Below are positions 47,269-55,819 of a DNA stretch of 59,700 bases, in pieces. Within the stretch, counting starts at the first letter, position 1. Each line of letters opens with the position of its first letter. The translations under genes were made by a program, and so were the position numbers. The stretch comes from Methylomonas sp. (GTDB taxonomy: Bacteria > Pseudomonadota > Gammaproteobacteria > Methylococcales > Methylomonadaceae): NCBI GenBank assembly GCA_026988155.1, contig JALSLW010000034.1:1-59700 (forward strand), read 5' to 3'. The notes under the pieces were generated by a model. That model ran no database searches and was not told the DNA's origin. It saw nothing but the letters and a program-made list of their open reading frames with translations.

Positions 47269-47817
47269 TCAGCCAATATGTCTGCGTCGTCCTACCGCGA
47301 CAAGGCTAACAAAGCTGCTCAGCAACAGCCAAGATGCGGCAGGAAGTGGGACGGCATTAACCTGAACCTGTGCGCCTATATAGCTGGCACCTTCGGGAAA
47401 AGCATCATGCCCGGGCAAAGGATTATCTAGAAAAAAATTAAAAATACCTTCTTGCTGAGCAAGAAATGTCAGAGTCCCTACCTTTGCAGCCCCATCAAAC
47501 CCCGAAAAGCTGGCAAATCCTAAATTGAAAGCATTGCCATTCACCGCTCCAGTAGGAAACACACGAAAAGCAGAATCATCAGACAAATTGCTATCAAATT
47601 CTACGTTCACAAAATCGAAAGCATTATTATCAAAATTAACAGAAAACACACCACCAACCGTGTTGATGCCTTCAGTATCATAAAAAACATCCAAAAGAAC
47701 TTCGCTGTTAACGGGTACTGTTTGAATAGAAGGACTAACTGATATAACAACGGCCTTAGCATTTACTGCCACAATCATTAGCAGGGCGGTCATAATATAC
47801 GTTGTAACTTGTTTCAT
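47269..47817 (-). CDS. Cohesin-like protein with VPLPA-type C-terminal sorting signal
   Basis: A 182-residue exported protein. The signal peptide covers about residues 1-22 (ALLMIVAVNAKA). The mature part reads like a single cohesin domain: VPVNSEVLLDVFYD, GGVFSVNFDNNAFDFVNVEF and KVGTLTFLAQQEG are its usual strands. The C-terminus is a sorting tail: motif VPLPAA, a hydrophobic helix WLLLSSFVSLVAVG, then RRRHIG, as in VPLPA-CTERM proteins handled by exosortases. AAGGAG precedes the start. It is first in a two-gene unit with the dockerin protein, which could bind it. The cohesin call is by eye. Confidence 0.78.
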   Translation of the reverse strand: MKQVTTYIMTALLMIVAVNAKAVVISVSPSIQTVPVNSEVLLDVFYDTEGINTVGGVFSVNFDNNAFDFVNVEFDSNLSDDSAFRVFPTGAVNGNAFNLGFASFSGFDGAAKVGTLTFLAQQEGIFNFFLDNPLPGHDAFPEGASYIGAQVQVNAVPLPAASWLLLSSFVSLVAVGRRRHIG

Positions 47818-48229
47818 TATTAAGGTTCTCCTTAAATCTTTAAGTGTAGAAAAGCATCAACAGATAAATGTGGATACTTCCAGTGAAAAAAACCTGCATT
47901 AATACTCATTTATAAAATGCTCTTTCAAAACAATTTTGACTATCATTACCGGCTCCCTCTACACATACAAAACTCAGGCCAGTTATTTATAACTTATTTT
48001 TTTCAATCACTTAAAATAAAAAAAGCCAATTATCATTTTAATGACATAACCATATTGACTGCTTCCGTCATTAAATTGCCACGCAACTCAGCTCTCGGCA
48101 AACTGAAGATCAGCTAGAATGTCCAGACAGCTCTCTTTTATAAAAAATAGATAATTACTGGATTTCCATCTAAATTCATCTAAACTTGTAGCTAAGACAG
48201 TCTTCAAATTCAGTTAGGGCAACATAAAT
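47818..48229. other. Divergent intergenic region between the cohesin-like gene and lysM
   Basis: About 410 AT-rich bases expected to hold divergent promoters. A 66-codon plus-strand frame (47917-48117) has no ribosome binding site, no family resemblance and ordinary AT-rich composition. I do not count it as a gene. Confidence 0.5.
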
Positions 48230-49252
48230 ATGACTTTTCGAAAAACTTTGGGGTTTTTTATCCCTCTGATATTCAGCGCAAATATCTGGGCTGACAGCCT
48301 TAAAATCAATCCAAACCACCCAGAACAATATGTTGTGGTAAAAGGCGACACCTTATGGGATATTTCTGGAAAATTCCTTGAAAACCCATGGCAATGGCCT
48401 AGGCTATGGGATAACAATCCTCAAATTAAAAATCCCCACTTGATTTACCCGGGAAATACGCTTTATTTCTCTATTGTTGACGGCAGACCCCGGTTAAGTT
48501 TTTCAAAGGATGCGACACTTAAGCCCCGCATTAGAGAGTCATCTCTGGACAAGGCAATCAAGCTTATTCCGACTGATGCGATTTCTCAATTCTTAACATC
48601 ACCAAAAGTCGTTAATGCCACGGAACTTGAATTATCACCCTATGTCATTGAGATAGCGGGTGAGCATTTAATTGCTGGTGCAGGAGATCGAGTCTATGTT
48701 CGCTCAATTATGCAGCCTAAAAGTCTCGGCTATACCATTTACCGCAAAGGAGAAACTTATATCAGCCCTGAAACCAAAGAAGTTTTAGGCTATGAAGCAA
48801 AATACATTGCAGATGCCACCATAGAAAGATCTGGAGATCCCGCCACTCTTATTATTACCAAGTCTGCAAGCAATATCAGCCGAGGTGACCGCTTGATGGG
48901 CAGCAATGAAAACCAGTTGGCACTCAATTTTTTCCCTCGCCCACCAGAACAGCCAATCAGTGGCAATATTATCAGCGTTCTCAATGGCGTATCCCAAATA
49001 GGCCAGCATAATATTGTTGTTCTAGATAAAGGGCTTTCTGACGGTCTAGAAGTAGGCCACACACTGGATATTTACCATCGAGGACGTTTGGTTACAGACC
49101 CCTTCGCAGCTCAAAAAAATGCTACGGTAAGACTGCCGGATGAAATTGCAGGACTGCTTATGGTATTTCGTTCATTTCAGCGAGTCAGTTATGCTTTGGT
49201 TATTGAAGCCAATCAGGCTATCCATGTGCTTGATAAAGTTGCAACGCCTTAA
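48230..49252 (+). CDS. LysM-domain exported protein
   Basis: A 340-residue protein with a signal peptide (MTFRKTLGFFIPLIFSANIWA). One LysM peptidoglycan-binding domain lies at about 33-80 (VVVKGDTLWDISGKFLENPW; NPHLIYPGNTLYF). A long beta-rich remainder of unknown role has two repeated-looking segments (SNISRGDRLM; DKGLSDGLEVGHTLDIYHRG). The family stands next to dprA in many gammaproteobacteria. It is probably periplasmic and wall-associated. dprA begins 56 bases later. Confidence 0.92.
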   Translation: MTFRKTLGFFIPLIFSANIWADSLKINPNHPEQYVVVKGDTLWDISGKFLENPWQWPRLWDNNPQIKNPHLIYPGNTLYFSIVDGRPRLSFSKDATLKPRIRESSLDKAIKLIPTDAISQFLTSPKVVNATELELSPYVIEIAGEHLIAGAGDRVYVRSIMQPKSLGYTIYRKGETYISPETKEVLGYEAKYIADATIERSGDPATLIITKSASNISRGDRLMGSNENQLALNFFPRPPEQPISGNIISVLNGVSQIGQHNIVVLDKGLSDGLEVGHTLDIYHRGRLVTDPFAAQKNATVRLPDEIAGLLMVFRSFQRVSYALVIEANQAIHVLDKVATP

Positions 49253-49308
49253 GCAGCCGAATAGTCGCTTCACAAGGATGTGAAAACACACCGGCATAGC
49301 ATCACAAC

Positions 49309-50409
49309 GTGACCATACCCCCACCTACCCCAGAACTATTGAAGTTTTGGCTTGCCCTATTGAGAACTCCCGGCGTAGGCAGCAAAACATTTATAAAGAT
49401 TCTCGCTTCACACCCGCCTGAACGGTTGTTTTCCCAATCGCAAGCAGCTCTTTCTGCCTTAGGCCTAAAACAGAAAAGCATTGATTTTATCAAATCGCCT
49501 GACTGGGAACAGGTTGAAAATGACCTTTGCTGGGCAAACCAGCCTGAAAATGCAGTGATCACCCTCTTTGATCCACTCTATCCTACGCAATTAAAAGAGA
49601 TAGATAGCCCTCCACCTCTACTTTTTACCCGAGGAAACATTAAACTGCTAGCTCAGCCGCAAATATCAATTGTAGGCAGCCGAAATCCATCACCTTTAGG
49701 ACAGCAAACAGCCATAGATTTCGCTCAGTCGCTAGCTCAATATGGCTTTACCATTACCAGTGGCTTAGCTTTGGGAATTGATGCTGCGGGCCATCAAGGG
49801 GCGTTGAACGTAAAGGGCCATACTATTGCAGTTACAGGTACTGGGCTGGATAGAGTATATCCGGCACGCAACAAAGAACTGGCAACAAAAATAGCCAATT
49901 CCGGTCTGCTGATTTCTGAATTTCCGCCAGGCACCACGGCAAAAGCCAATCATTTTCCTAGAAGAAATCGTATTATCAGTGGCCTTTGCATTGGCTTGTT
50001 AGTGGTTGAAGCCGCTAAAAAAAGTGGCTCTCTGATTACTGCCCGGATGGCTTTAGAAGCAAATCGTGAAGTTTTCGCCATCCCAGGCTCTATTCACAAC
50101 CCTTTGGCCCGGGGCTGCAATGCCCTTATCAAAGAAGGCGCCAAGCTTGTTGAAAATACTCAGGATATTTTGGAGGAATTAGGTGAGCATAATCAACAAC
50201 CTGAAGTAGCCGAGCAAGAAACACTAAAATCAGCACTTGACCTGGAGCAGCAAAATCTATTGAATCTCATTATGTTTAGCCCCACATCGGTAGACTGGCT
50301 GGTAGAACAATCCGATTTTTCAGTTGAAGTAATTTCATCAATGCTTCTGTTGCTGGAATTGCAAGGTTCTATCGCTACTACGCCTGGAGGCTATATTCGC
50401 ATAAAATAA
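49309..50409 (+). CDS. dprA: DNA processing protein DprA
   Basis: Loads RecA on incoming single-stranded DNA during transformation. The 366-residue protein has an N-terminal SAM-like helical region. The central Rossmann domain contains ISIVGSRNPSPLGQQ, then TSGLALGIDAAGHQGAL and KKSGSLITARMALEANREVF, all diagnostic. A winged-helix DML1-like C-terminal part ends it (SVDWLVEQSDFSVEVISSML). The start is GTG at 49309. smg follows after nine bases. Confidence 0.97.
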   Translation: MTIPPPTPELLKFWLALLRTPGVGSKTFIKILASHPPERLFSQSQAALSALGLKQKSIDFIKSPDWEQVENDLCWANQPENAVITLFDPLYPTQLKEIDSPPPLLFTRGNIKLLAQPQISIVGSRNPSPLGQQTAIDFAQSLAQYGFTITSGLALGIDAAGHQGALNVKGHTIAVTGTGLDRVYPARNKELATKIANSGLLISEFPPGTTAKANHFPRRNRIISGLCIGLLVVEAAKKSGSLITARMALEANREVFAIPGSIHNPLARGCNALIKEGAKLVENTQDILEELGEHNQQPEVAEQETLKSALDLEQQNLLNLIMFSPTSVDWLVEQSDFSVEVISSMLLLLELQGSIATTPGGYIRIK

Positions 50410-50418
50410 ACAGGTATT

Positions 50419-50886
50419 ATGAAAGAAAATATTTTTGACGTGTTAATCTATCTTTTTGAGAATTATTTAGATGATGCTATAGAACTGCATCCTGACAGCG
50501 ACGATATAAAAACAGAATTGCTTCAGGCAGGATTTGAGGCTACTGAAGTCAGAAATGCATTTGACTGGCTCGAAACATTGACCGAAAAAAGCAGCATTAA
50601 ACCCAGCATCTCTTCAGCATTCCGAATTTTCTGTCCTCAGGAGGAAATCAAACTTGATCTAGAATGTCGCAGCCTTTTATTATTTCTTGAGCATAGCAAC
50701 ATCTTAACCCCTACTACGCGAGAAATCGTGATTGACAGAATAATGGCAGTTGACAATGAAACAATTTCTCTGGATGAACTAAAATGGACTGTATTGATGG
50801 TTTTATTAAGTCAATCTGATGATGATCTCGCCTATTCCCGAATGGAAGATATTGTGTACGACTTAACGCCAGCCCTTTTACATTAA
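50419..50886 (+). CDS. smg: Smg family protein (DUF494)
   Basis: A 155-residue acidic, helical protein starting MKENIFDVLIYLFENYLD. LEHSNILTPTTREIVIDRIM lies in the middle and a TVLMVLLSQSDDDLAYSRME tail ends it. These are the signature parts of the Smg/DUF494 family that stands between dprA and topA in gammaproteobacteria. Function is unproven. It lies nine bases after dprA and 14 before topA, so these genes are cotranscribed. Confidence 0.95.
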   Translation: MKENIFDVLIYLFENYLDDAIELHPDSDDIKTELLQAGFEATEVRNAFDWLETLTEKSSIKPSISSAFRIFCPQEEIKLDLECRSLLLFLEHSNILTPTTREIVIDRIMAVDNETISLDELKWTVLMVLLSQSDDDLAYSRMEDIVYDLTPALLH

Positions 50887-50900
50887 ATTGCTATCTGAAT

Positions 50901-53228
50901 ATGAGTAAAAATCTTGTCATTGTAGAGTCCCCTGCAAAATGTAAGACCATTGAAAAGTATCTGGGAAAAGATTTTCAGGTACTAGCATCCTATGGACATG
51001 TTAGAGATTTGATTCCTAAAAATGGTGCGGTGGATACCGAGCACGATTTTGCAATGAAATACCAAATCATTGAACGCAACCAGCGCCATCTGCAGGAGAT
51101 AGCCAAAGCAGTCAAAAAAGCAGATACTTTATACCTTGCAACTGACCCTGATAGAGAGGGAGAGGCTATTTCATGGCACGTATTTGAACATTTAAAAGAA
51201 AAAAAGGCTCTAAAAAATAAAGAAGTAAAGCGCGTAGTTTTCCATGAAATCACTAAAAAGGCTGTTACCGCAGCCATCGCCAGCCCTACCGAACTATCCA
51301 TTAACATGGTTAATGCACAGCAAGCCAGACGTGCATTAGATTATTTAGTTGGTTTTAACTTATCGCCTCTGCTATGGAAAAAAATTCGTCGGGGCCTGTC
51401 AGCCGGACGAGTTCAAAGCCCTGCACTGCGAATGATTGTTGAGCGCGAACTGGAAATTGAGGCCTTTGAAAAAAAGGAATACTGGTCACATACCGCTGAA
51501 CTAAAAGCAGAGAACCAAGCCTTTAAAGCCAAACTGACTCATTTTGCAGGCGAAAAGCTGAAACAATTCAGTATCACCGACAAAGATCATGCTGAAAAAG
51601 TCCAAAAGACTTTATTATCTTTAGCCGATGGTCAGCTACTTGTTGAAAAACTGGAAAAAAAGCAACGTAAAAGAAACCCAACCGCCCCTTTTACCACGTC
51701 AACACTGCAACAGGAAGCCGCTAGAAAACTGGGGTTTACCACAAAGAAAACAATGATGGTTGCACAGCAGCTTTATGAAGGCATTGAGGTAGGCGGAGAA
51801 ACAGCAGGTTTAATCACCTATATGCGTACCGATTCAGTTAATTTATCTGAAGATGCGCTTGTGCAGTTGCGGGAACTTATCGCAGAAAAATATGGTAAAG
51901 AGAACGTACCCAAAGAGCCACGTTCATTTAAAACTAAATCGAAAAATGCACAGGAAGCACATGAAGCTATTCGCCCGACTTCTGCATTTAATTTACCTGA
52001 AAAAATAAAAAATAATTTAACGCCTGACCAGTTCAAACTTTATAACTTAATCTGGAAACGAACAGTTGCCTGCCAAATGATACATGCAACCTTAAATCAA
52101 GTCTCTGTAGATTTAAGCTGTGGCAGTAAAGAAAATATTTTTAGAGCGACAGGGTCAAGCATCCATAAACCAGGCTTTATGGCTGTTTATTTGGAAGGCA
52201 AAGACGACGGTAAAGAAGGTGATGATAAAGAGAGCTTTCTCCCCCCTATGGAAGAAGGCCGCCCAGTTCCCCTTAATGATATTCTGGCCACCCAGCATTT
52301 TACCGAACCGCCTCCGCGTTATGGCGAGGCCAGTTTAGTAAAATCACTTGAAGAACATGGTATTGGCAGACCATCAACCTATGCAACAATTATCTCTACC
52401 TTACAAAACAGAGAATATGTAACATTAGAAAGCAAACGTTTCCACCCAACTGATGTTGGCCGAATCGTTAATAAATTTCTTACAGACCATTTTACCAAAT
52501 ATGTAGATTACGATTTCACAGCTAATTTAGAAGATGATCTTGATGCCGTTGCACGTGGGGAAAAAGATTGGATTCCATTAATGCAAGATTTCTGGAAACC
52601 TTTCACCAAACTGATCAATGAAAAAGAAGAAACCGTTCAGCGTAAAGATGTCACTCAAGAGGCAATGGACGAAAAATGTCCAGAATGTGGCAAGCAACTC
52701 TCTATTAGGCTTGGACGCAACGGCCGTTTTATTGGCTGCACCGACTATCCAGAATGCTCATACACACGCAATCTAAATGATGACGGTACAGAAGCAGCCG
52801 CACCTGAAATTGTTGAAGGCAGAAACTGTCCAAAATGCGACTCTCCATTAGTCATTAAAACCGGTCGCTATGGGAAATTTATTGGCTGTAGCGCCTATCC
52901 CAAATGTAAACATATAGAGCCTTTAGAAAAGCCATTAGATACGGGGGTCGAATGCCCGCAGTGCAATAAAGATAATATTCTTAAGCGTAAATCTCGTTAC
53001 GGGAAGATATTTTATTCCTGCGCAGGCTACCCTAAATGTGACTATGCTCTATGGAACGTACCGATAAAAGAAAGCTGCCCTGATTGTAACTGGCCTATTT
53101 TAACCTTAAAGACCACAAAAAGGCGTGGACCTGAAAAAGTTTGCCCTCAAAAAGAGTGTAAATATGCAACGCCTTATGAAGGTGATCCTGAAGATGTTAA
53201 TGGGCCGCAAGAGCCAGCTAAAGCCTAA
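50901..53228 (+). CDS. topA: DNA topoisomerase I
   Basis: Type IA enzyme relaxing negative supercoils. The 775-residue protein has a Toprim domain (NLVIVESPAKCKTIEKYLG; ATDPDREGEAISWH with the metal aspartates). The active-site tyrosine is Y307 in LITYMRTDSVNLS. From about residue 590 there are four C-terminal zinc-ribbon units with CPxC or similar pairs (CPECGKQL, CPKCDSPL, CPQCNKDN, CPDCNWPI). The length and domain order are those of E. coli TopA with slightly fewer tail repeats. A MITE-like element lies just after the stop. Confidence 0.97.
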   Translation: MSKNLVIVESPAKCKTIEKYLGKDFQVLASYGHVRDLIPKNGAVDTEHDFAMKYQIIERNQRHLQEIAKAVKKADTLYLATDPDREGEAISWHVFEHLKEKKALKNKEVKRVVFHEITKKAVTAAIASPTELSINMVNAQQARRALDYLVGFNLSPLLWKKIRRGLSAGRVQSPALRMIVERELEIEAFEKKEYWSHTAELKAENQAFKAKLTHFAGEKLKQFSITDKDHAEKVQKTLLSLADGQLLVEKLEKKQRKRNPTAPFTTSTLQQEAARKLGFTTKKTMMVAQQLYEGIEVGGETAGLITYMRTDSVNLSEDALVQLRELIAEKYGKENVPKEPRSFKTKSKNAQEAHEAIRPTSAFNLPEKIKNNLTPDQFKLYNLIWKRTVACQMIHATLNQVSVDLSCGSKENIFRATGSSIHKPGFMAVYLEGKDDGKEGDDKESFLPPMEEGRPVPLNDILATQHFTEPPPRYGEASLVKSLEEHGIGRPSTYATIISTLQNREYVTLESKRFHPTDVGRIVNKFLTDHFTKYVDYDFTANLEDDLDAVARGEKDWIPLMQDFWKPFTKLINEKEETVQRKDVTQEAMDEKCPECGKQLSIRLGRNGRFIGCTDYPECSYTRNLNDDGTEAAAPEIVEGRNCPKCDSPLVIKTGRYGKFIGCSAYPKCKHIEPLEKPLDTGVECPQCNKDNILKRKSRYGKIFYSCAGYPKCDYALWNVPIKESCPDCNWPILTLKTTKRRGPEKVCPQKECKYATPYEGDPEDVNGPQEPAKA

Positions 53229-53235
53229 AAAACAA

Positions 53236-53377
53236 GTAACTACTCAGCGTGTTTTGTCATTCCGGCCAGCGGGAGGAATATTGCGGACTGGAGCATCCTC
53301 TCAATATCATAAGATTTCTCTCGCTGGCCGAAATGACAGAAAATCAATTACTTTTATAAAACAGGCTGAGTAGTTAC
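53236..53377. mobile_element. MITE-like palindromic element (142 bp)
   Basis: Perfect 13-bp terminal inverted repeats (GTAACTACTCAGC at 53236-53248, complement at 53365-53377). Inner arms at 53255-53275 and about 53318-53338 share 19 of 21 pairs (TGTCATT...GGCCAGCG). Smaller GAATATTG/CAATATC arms lie nearer the centre. No coding capacity. The whole element can fold into one long hairpin, typical of non-autonomous palindromic repeats. Confidence 0.75.
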
Positions 53378-53389
53378 AAAAAAAAACAG

Positions 53390-53423
53390 CCCTCTTAGCT
53401 ACCCCATTAAAAAGGAGGGTTTT
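53390..53423 (+). terminator. Possible intrinsic terminator downstream of topA
   Basis: CCCTCTT (53390-53396) pairs with AAGGAGGG (53412-53419) with one bulge, followed by TTTTATAAAA and preceded by an A-run. The loop is 15 bases, so strength is moderate at best. Confidence 0.5.
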
Positions 53424-53453
53424 ATAAAACACCGCTTCAATATTTCTATCCTT

Positions 53454-54014
53454 ATGCCAGCAAAACCGTCACTCTTTAAAATTCGCCTTGCAATAAAAAA
53501 AATCAATGAAGGAGGTGTTATTGCCTACCCCACAGAAGCCATTTATGGCCTAGGGTGCAACCCTCTTGATGAGGAAGCCGTTTTAAGACTACTTGAGTTA
53601 AAGAAACGCTCTATTGATAAAGGACTTATCTTAATTGCATCCTCACTGGCTCAGCTAGAACCTTACCTGCAATTAAATAATGAAATTATTTCCCGCATTC
53701 AGACAACCTGGCCCGGTCCAATAACCTGGATAATTCCTGCTCAGCCCTGGGTTCCACATTGGCTTACAGGCAAGCACTCATCTCTTGCTGTCAGAGTAAC
53801 CAGCCATCCCGCTGCACGTTTATTATGCGAAGAAAATGATGGGCCTTTAGTCTCTACCAGTGCCAATACCAGCGACAAACCACCCGCAGTAAAATCATGG
53901 CAGGTCGCTAAAAGTTTAGATAGTAATGAATTGTATATAATGTCGGGAGAAGTGGGAAATTTAAAACAGGCCACCCCTATTTTTGACGTTTTAAATCAGC
54001 AGCAATTTCGATAA
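53454..54014 (+). CDS. tsaC: Threonylcarbamoyl-AMP synthase
   Basis: Makes threonylcarbamoyl-AMP, the first intermediate for the t6A37 base of ANN-decoding tRNAs. The 186-residue length matches the short TsaC/YrdC form. It has IAYPTEAIYGLGCNPLDEEA at the front, KKRSIDKGLILIAS with the catalytic lysine and arginine, and PLVSTSANTSDKPP near the end. The product acts in the cytoplasm with TsaBDE. A six-base-pair GCATCT/AGATGC hairpin at 54042-54056 may weakly terminate it. Confidence 0.96.
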   Translation: MPAKPSLFKIRLAIKKINEGGVIAYPTEAIYGLGCNPLDEEAVLRLLELKKRSIDKGLILIASSLAQLEPYLQLNNEIISRIQTTWPGPITWIIPAQPWVPHWLTGKHSSLAVRVTSHPAARLLCEENDGPLVSTSANTSDKPPAVKSWQVAKSLDSNELYIMSGEVGNLKQATPIFDVLNQQQFR

Positions 54015-54241
54015 CGAAGCAGATGAGGAAACAATTTCAACGCATCTCTTAGATGCTTTATGATAAGGTATTTTGTATGCAAATTCCTTAATAAATTCAT
54101 TAGATGCCCCACACCACATCATCTACTTATACACCTTTATGGCTTTCAATGGAACATTCAGAAATCACGTCACCATCAGGTAATTTAATAACCTCGACTC
54201 ATTGCGTCTTATATATTTAATCGGCGTAATAGCACAACAAT

Positions 54242-55519
54242 TCAAACATTACAGCACTCAAGCAACTGCCTCTTGCCAACCTCACGTACTTCAAACAAGG
54301 TTCGCTTAGGCTCTGCCAATGCTAAAAGAATTGCGGCGACATAGCGCAACCTTTGCCCACCCTTTTTTAATGCCCATCTGCACTGCTTATTACTTGCAGG
54401 TTTTCCATACAAATAGCGTACGTCCGGTTTAAAATATCCTCTATTATCTAGCCACCACTGATGCACCAAAATAAAGTCTGGATAAGGCAAATCCTCATCT
54501 TCATCCATTTCCACCGACTCTTCCTCCGCATTTTCAGTAGGCCCTCCCCCGCCCCCGTCGTCAGGAAGTTCACCCACCATATCCTGGTAAGCCAAATCAA
54601 CACCACAAAGGCGACTAAACGCCTCCCCCGCAACCCGGGCAAGACCAGCTACTTGCATTTGCTGAATTATCCACGGAATATAGCTGGGCTGGCCTGAAAG
54701 ACCTGCACCAATAACAGCCAGCCGCAATGTATCCTGATTATCCGCCAGCACCTTCAGTGCTTTCTTAACTGCATGAGCATCAAGAACAGGCAAAGCCACC
54801 TGCATGGCCGGAATGCAAAATGCTGAGCATTCTTCGATCTGTCTCCGCAATCTATTCAAAGCTTTGCCCCTGTCACCTAGCAATACAGCCGACCATGCCG
54901 CCCAAAAGCCTACCTGATTGTTTTTATGATCTAGCTGTTCGATCAAAGCCGTTTTTAAATCCACTCTGCCTAGCTCCCCGGCAACTTTAAGAGACCTAAC
55001 CCTTAACGGGACATTCTCATCCAAAATAGCCTGCTCAAGATACTTGCCGGGATCAACTCGATGTATTGCACAGGCGGAAATGCCAACCAGTCGCCATAAA
55101 GGCTTTGATGAAACCAACAGCCCGTTAACCTTGCCCTGTAGATTATTCTTTTCAACCCAGCCAAAAGCAGAGATAAGACCATTAACTGTATCAGGCTTCT
55201 GTTCAACGCAGTCATACACTTGATTGATTCGTTCAACTGACCGTCCTTCCAGAGCTAGAACTGCTGCCGTAAAAACCTCACCGGCCTCTTTTATCTGCAA
55301 GTTTTCACTGCACACTTGCCAGCCATACTCTCCGGCAATCCTTAAGCCATCAAGATGAGCTTCAACACGCTCATCTAACTTTGCCAAATCATCCAAGTCA
55401 TAATGAGGAGCAATTACAGCATTATTTCTTAGCAGCCAAAGAAAAGAAGCCTCTTCAGCATGCTGGTCAATAATATGTGGAATCACTGCTTTAGCTGGAT
55501 TAAACATGCTCTGCTCCAT
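54242..55519 (-). CDS. TIGR02270 family HEAT-repeat-like protein
   Basis: A 425-residue protein whose start (VIPHIIDQHAEEASFLWLLR) and YDLDDLAKLDERVEAHLDGL fit what I recall of family TIGR02270. The middle is a run of helical units resembling HEAT repeats (VPLRVRSLKVAGELGRVDLK; NNQVGFWAAWSAVLLGDRGK). A glycine- and acid-rich linker (around 330-350) precedes the C-terminal domain. No signal peptide. From memory, relatives occur near type VI secretion or phage-like genes; none is visible here. Its role is unknown. It is the last gene of the minus-strand kinase/peptidase group. Confidence 0.75.
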   Translation of the reverse strand: MEQSMFNPAKAVIPHIIDQHAEEASFLWLLRNNAVIAPHYDLDDLAKLDERVEAHLDGLRIAGEYGWQVCSENLQIKEAGEVFTAAVLALEGRSVERINQVYDCVEQKPDTVNGLISAFGWVEKNNLQGKVNGLLVSSKPLWRLVGISACAIHRVDPGKYLEQAILDENVPLRVRSLKVAGELGRVDLKTALIEQLDHKNNQVGFWAAWSAVLLGDRGKALNRLRRQIEECSAFCIPAMQVALPVLDAHAVKKALKVLADNQDTLRLAVIGAGLSGQPSYIPWIIQQMQVAGLARVAGEAFSRLCGVDLAYQDMVGELPDDGGGGGPTENAEEESVEMDEDEDLPYPDFILVHQWWLDNRGYFKPDVRYLYGKPASNKQCRWALKKGGQRLRYVAAILLALAEPKRTLFEVREVGKRQLLECCNV

Positions 55520-55575
55520 AGAGTTTCACTTAAAATATACTTCGTGCAGTTGTAATTTACTATGAATGCTAATTG

Positions 55576-55728
55576 CTATAGCAACAAACTGACCAATAAA
55601 AAAACAAAAACTATAATTAACCAGATTTTAGCCTTTAACGACCACTGCCTGTTATTTTTATAATAATCACGGGCAATAAAGACTATGTAAACAATTGCAA
55701 TGATAAGGAAAAAAGCAGAGTTTGGCAT
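55576..55728 (-). CDS. Small two-TM membrane protein (50 residues)
   Basis: A short frame with ATG at 55728, GGATT about ten bases upstream, and TAG at 55576. The product has one hydrophobic helix (AFFLIIAIVYIVFIA), a basic polar loop (RDYYKNNRQWSLKAK) and a second helix (IWLIIVFVFLLVSLLL). Both helices and the positive loop obey the usual inside-positive rule, giving a hairpin topology with both ends outside. No family recognised. It lies between the M48 peptidase and TIGR02270 genes on the same strand. Shortness keeps the confidence low. Confidence 0.45.
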   Translation of the reverse strand: MPNSAFFLIIAIVYIVFIARDYYKNNRQWSLKAKIWLIIVFVFLLVSLLL

Positions 55729-55819
55729 TATTTATAATCCATCATTTTTCCAGTTAGAAAGTTTTAAAAATTGTTGCAGGATGGGAGTAAAACAGTACAT
55801 TCGATTGGTTTTACAACAT

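Noticed and set aside
47917-48117. 66-codon plus-strand frame in the cohesin-lysM gap
   Set aside because: No ribosome binding site, no signal or domain pattern and AT-rich composition as expected for non-coding DNA.
54112-54193. Minus-strand stretch reading EVIKLPDGDVISECSIESHK then stop
   Set aside because: Protein-like but preceded by an in-frame stop and without a start; at most a pseudogene scrap.
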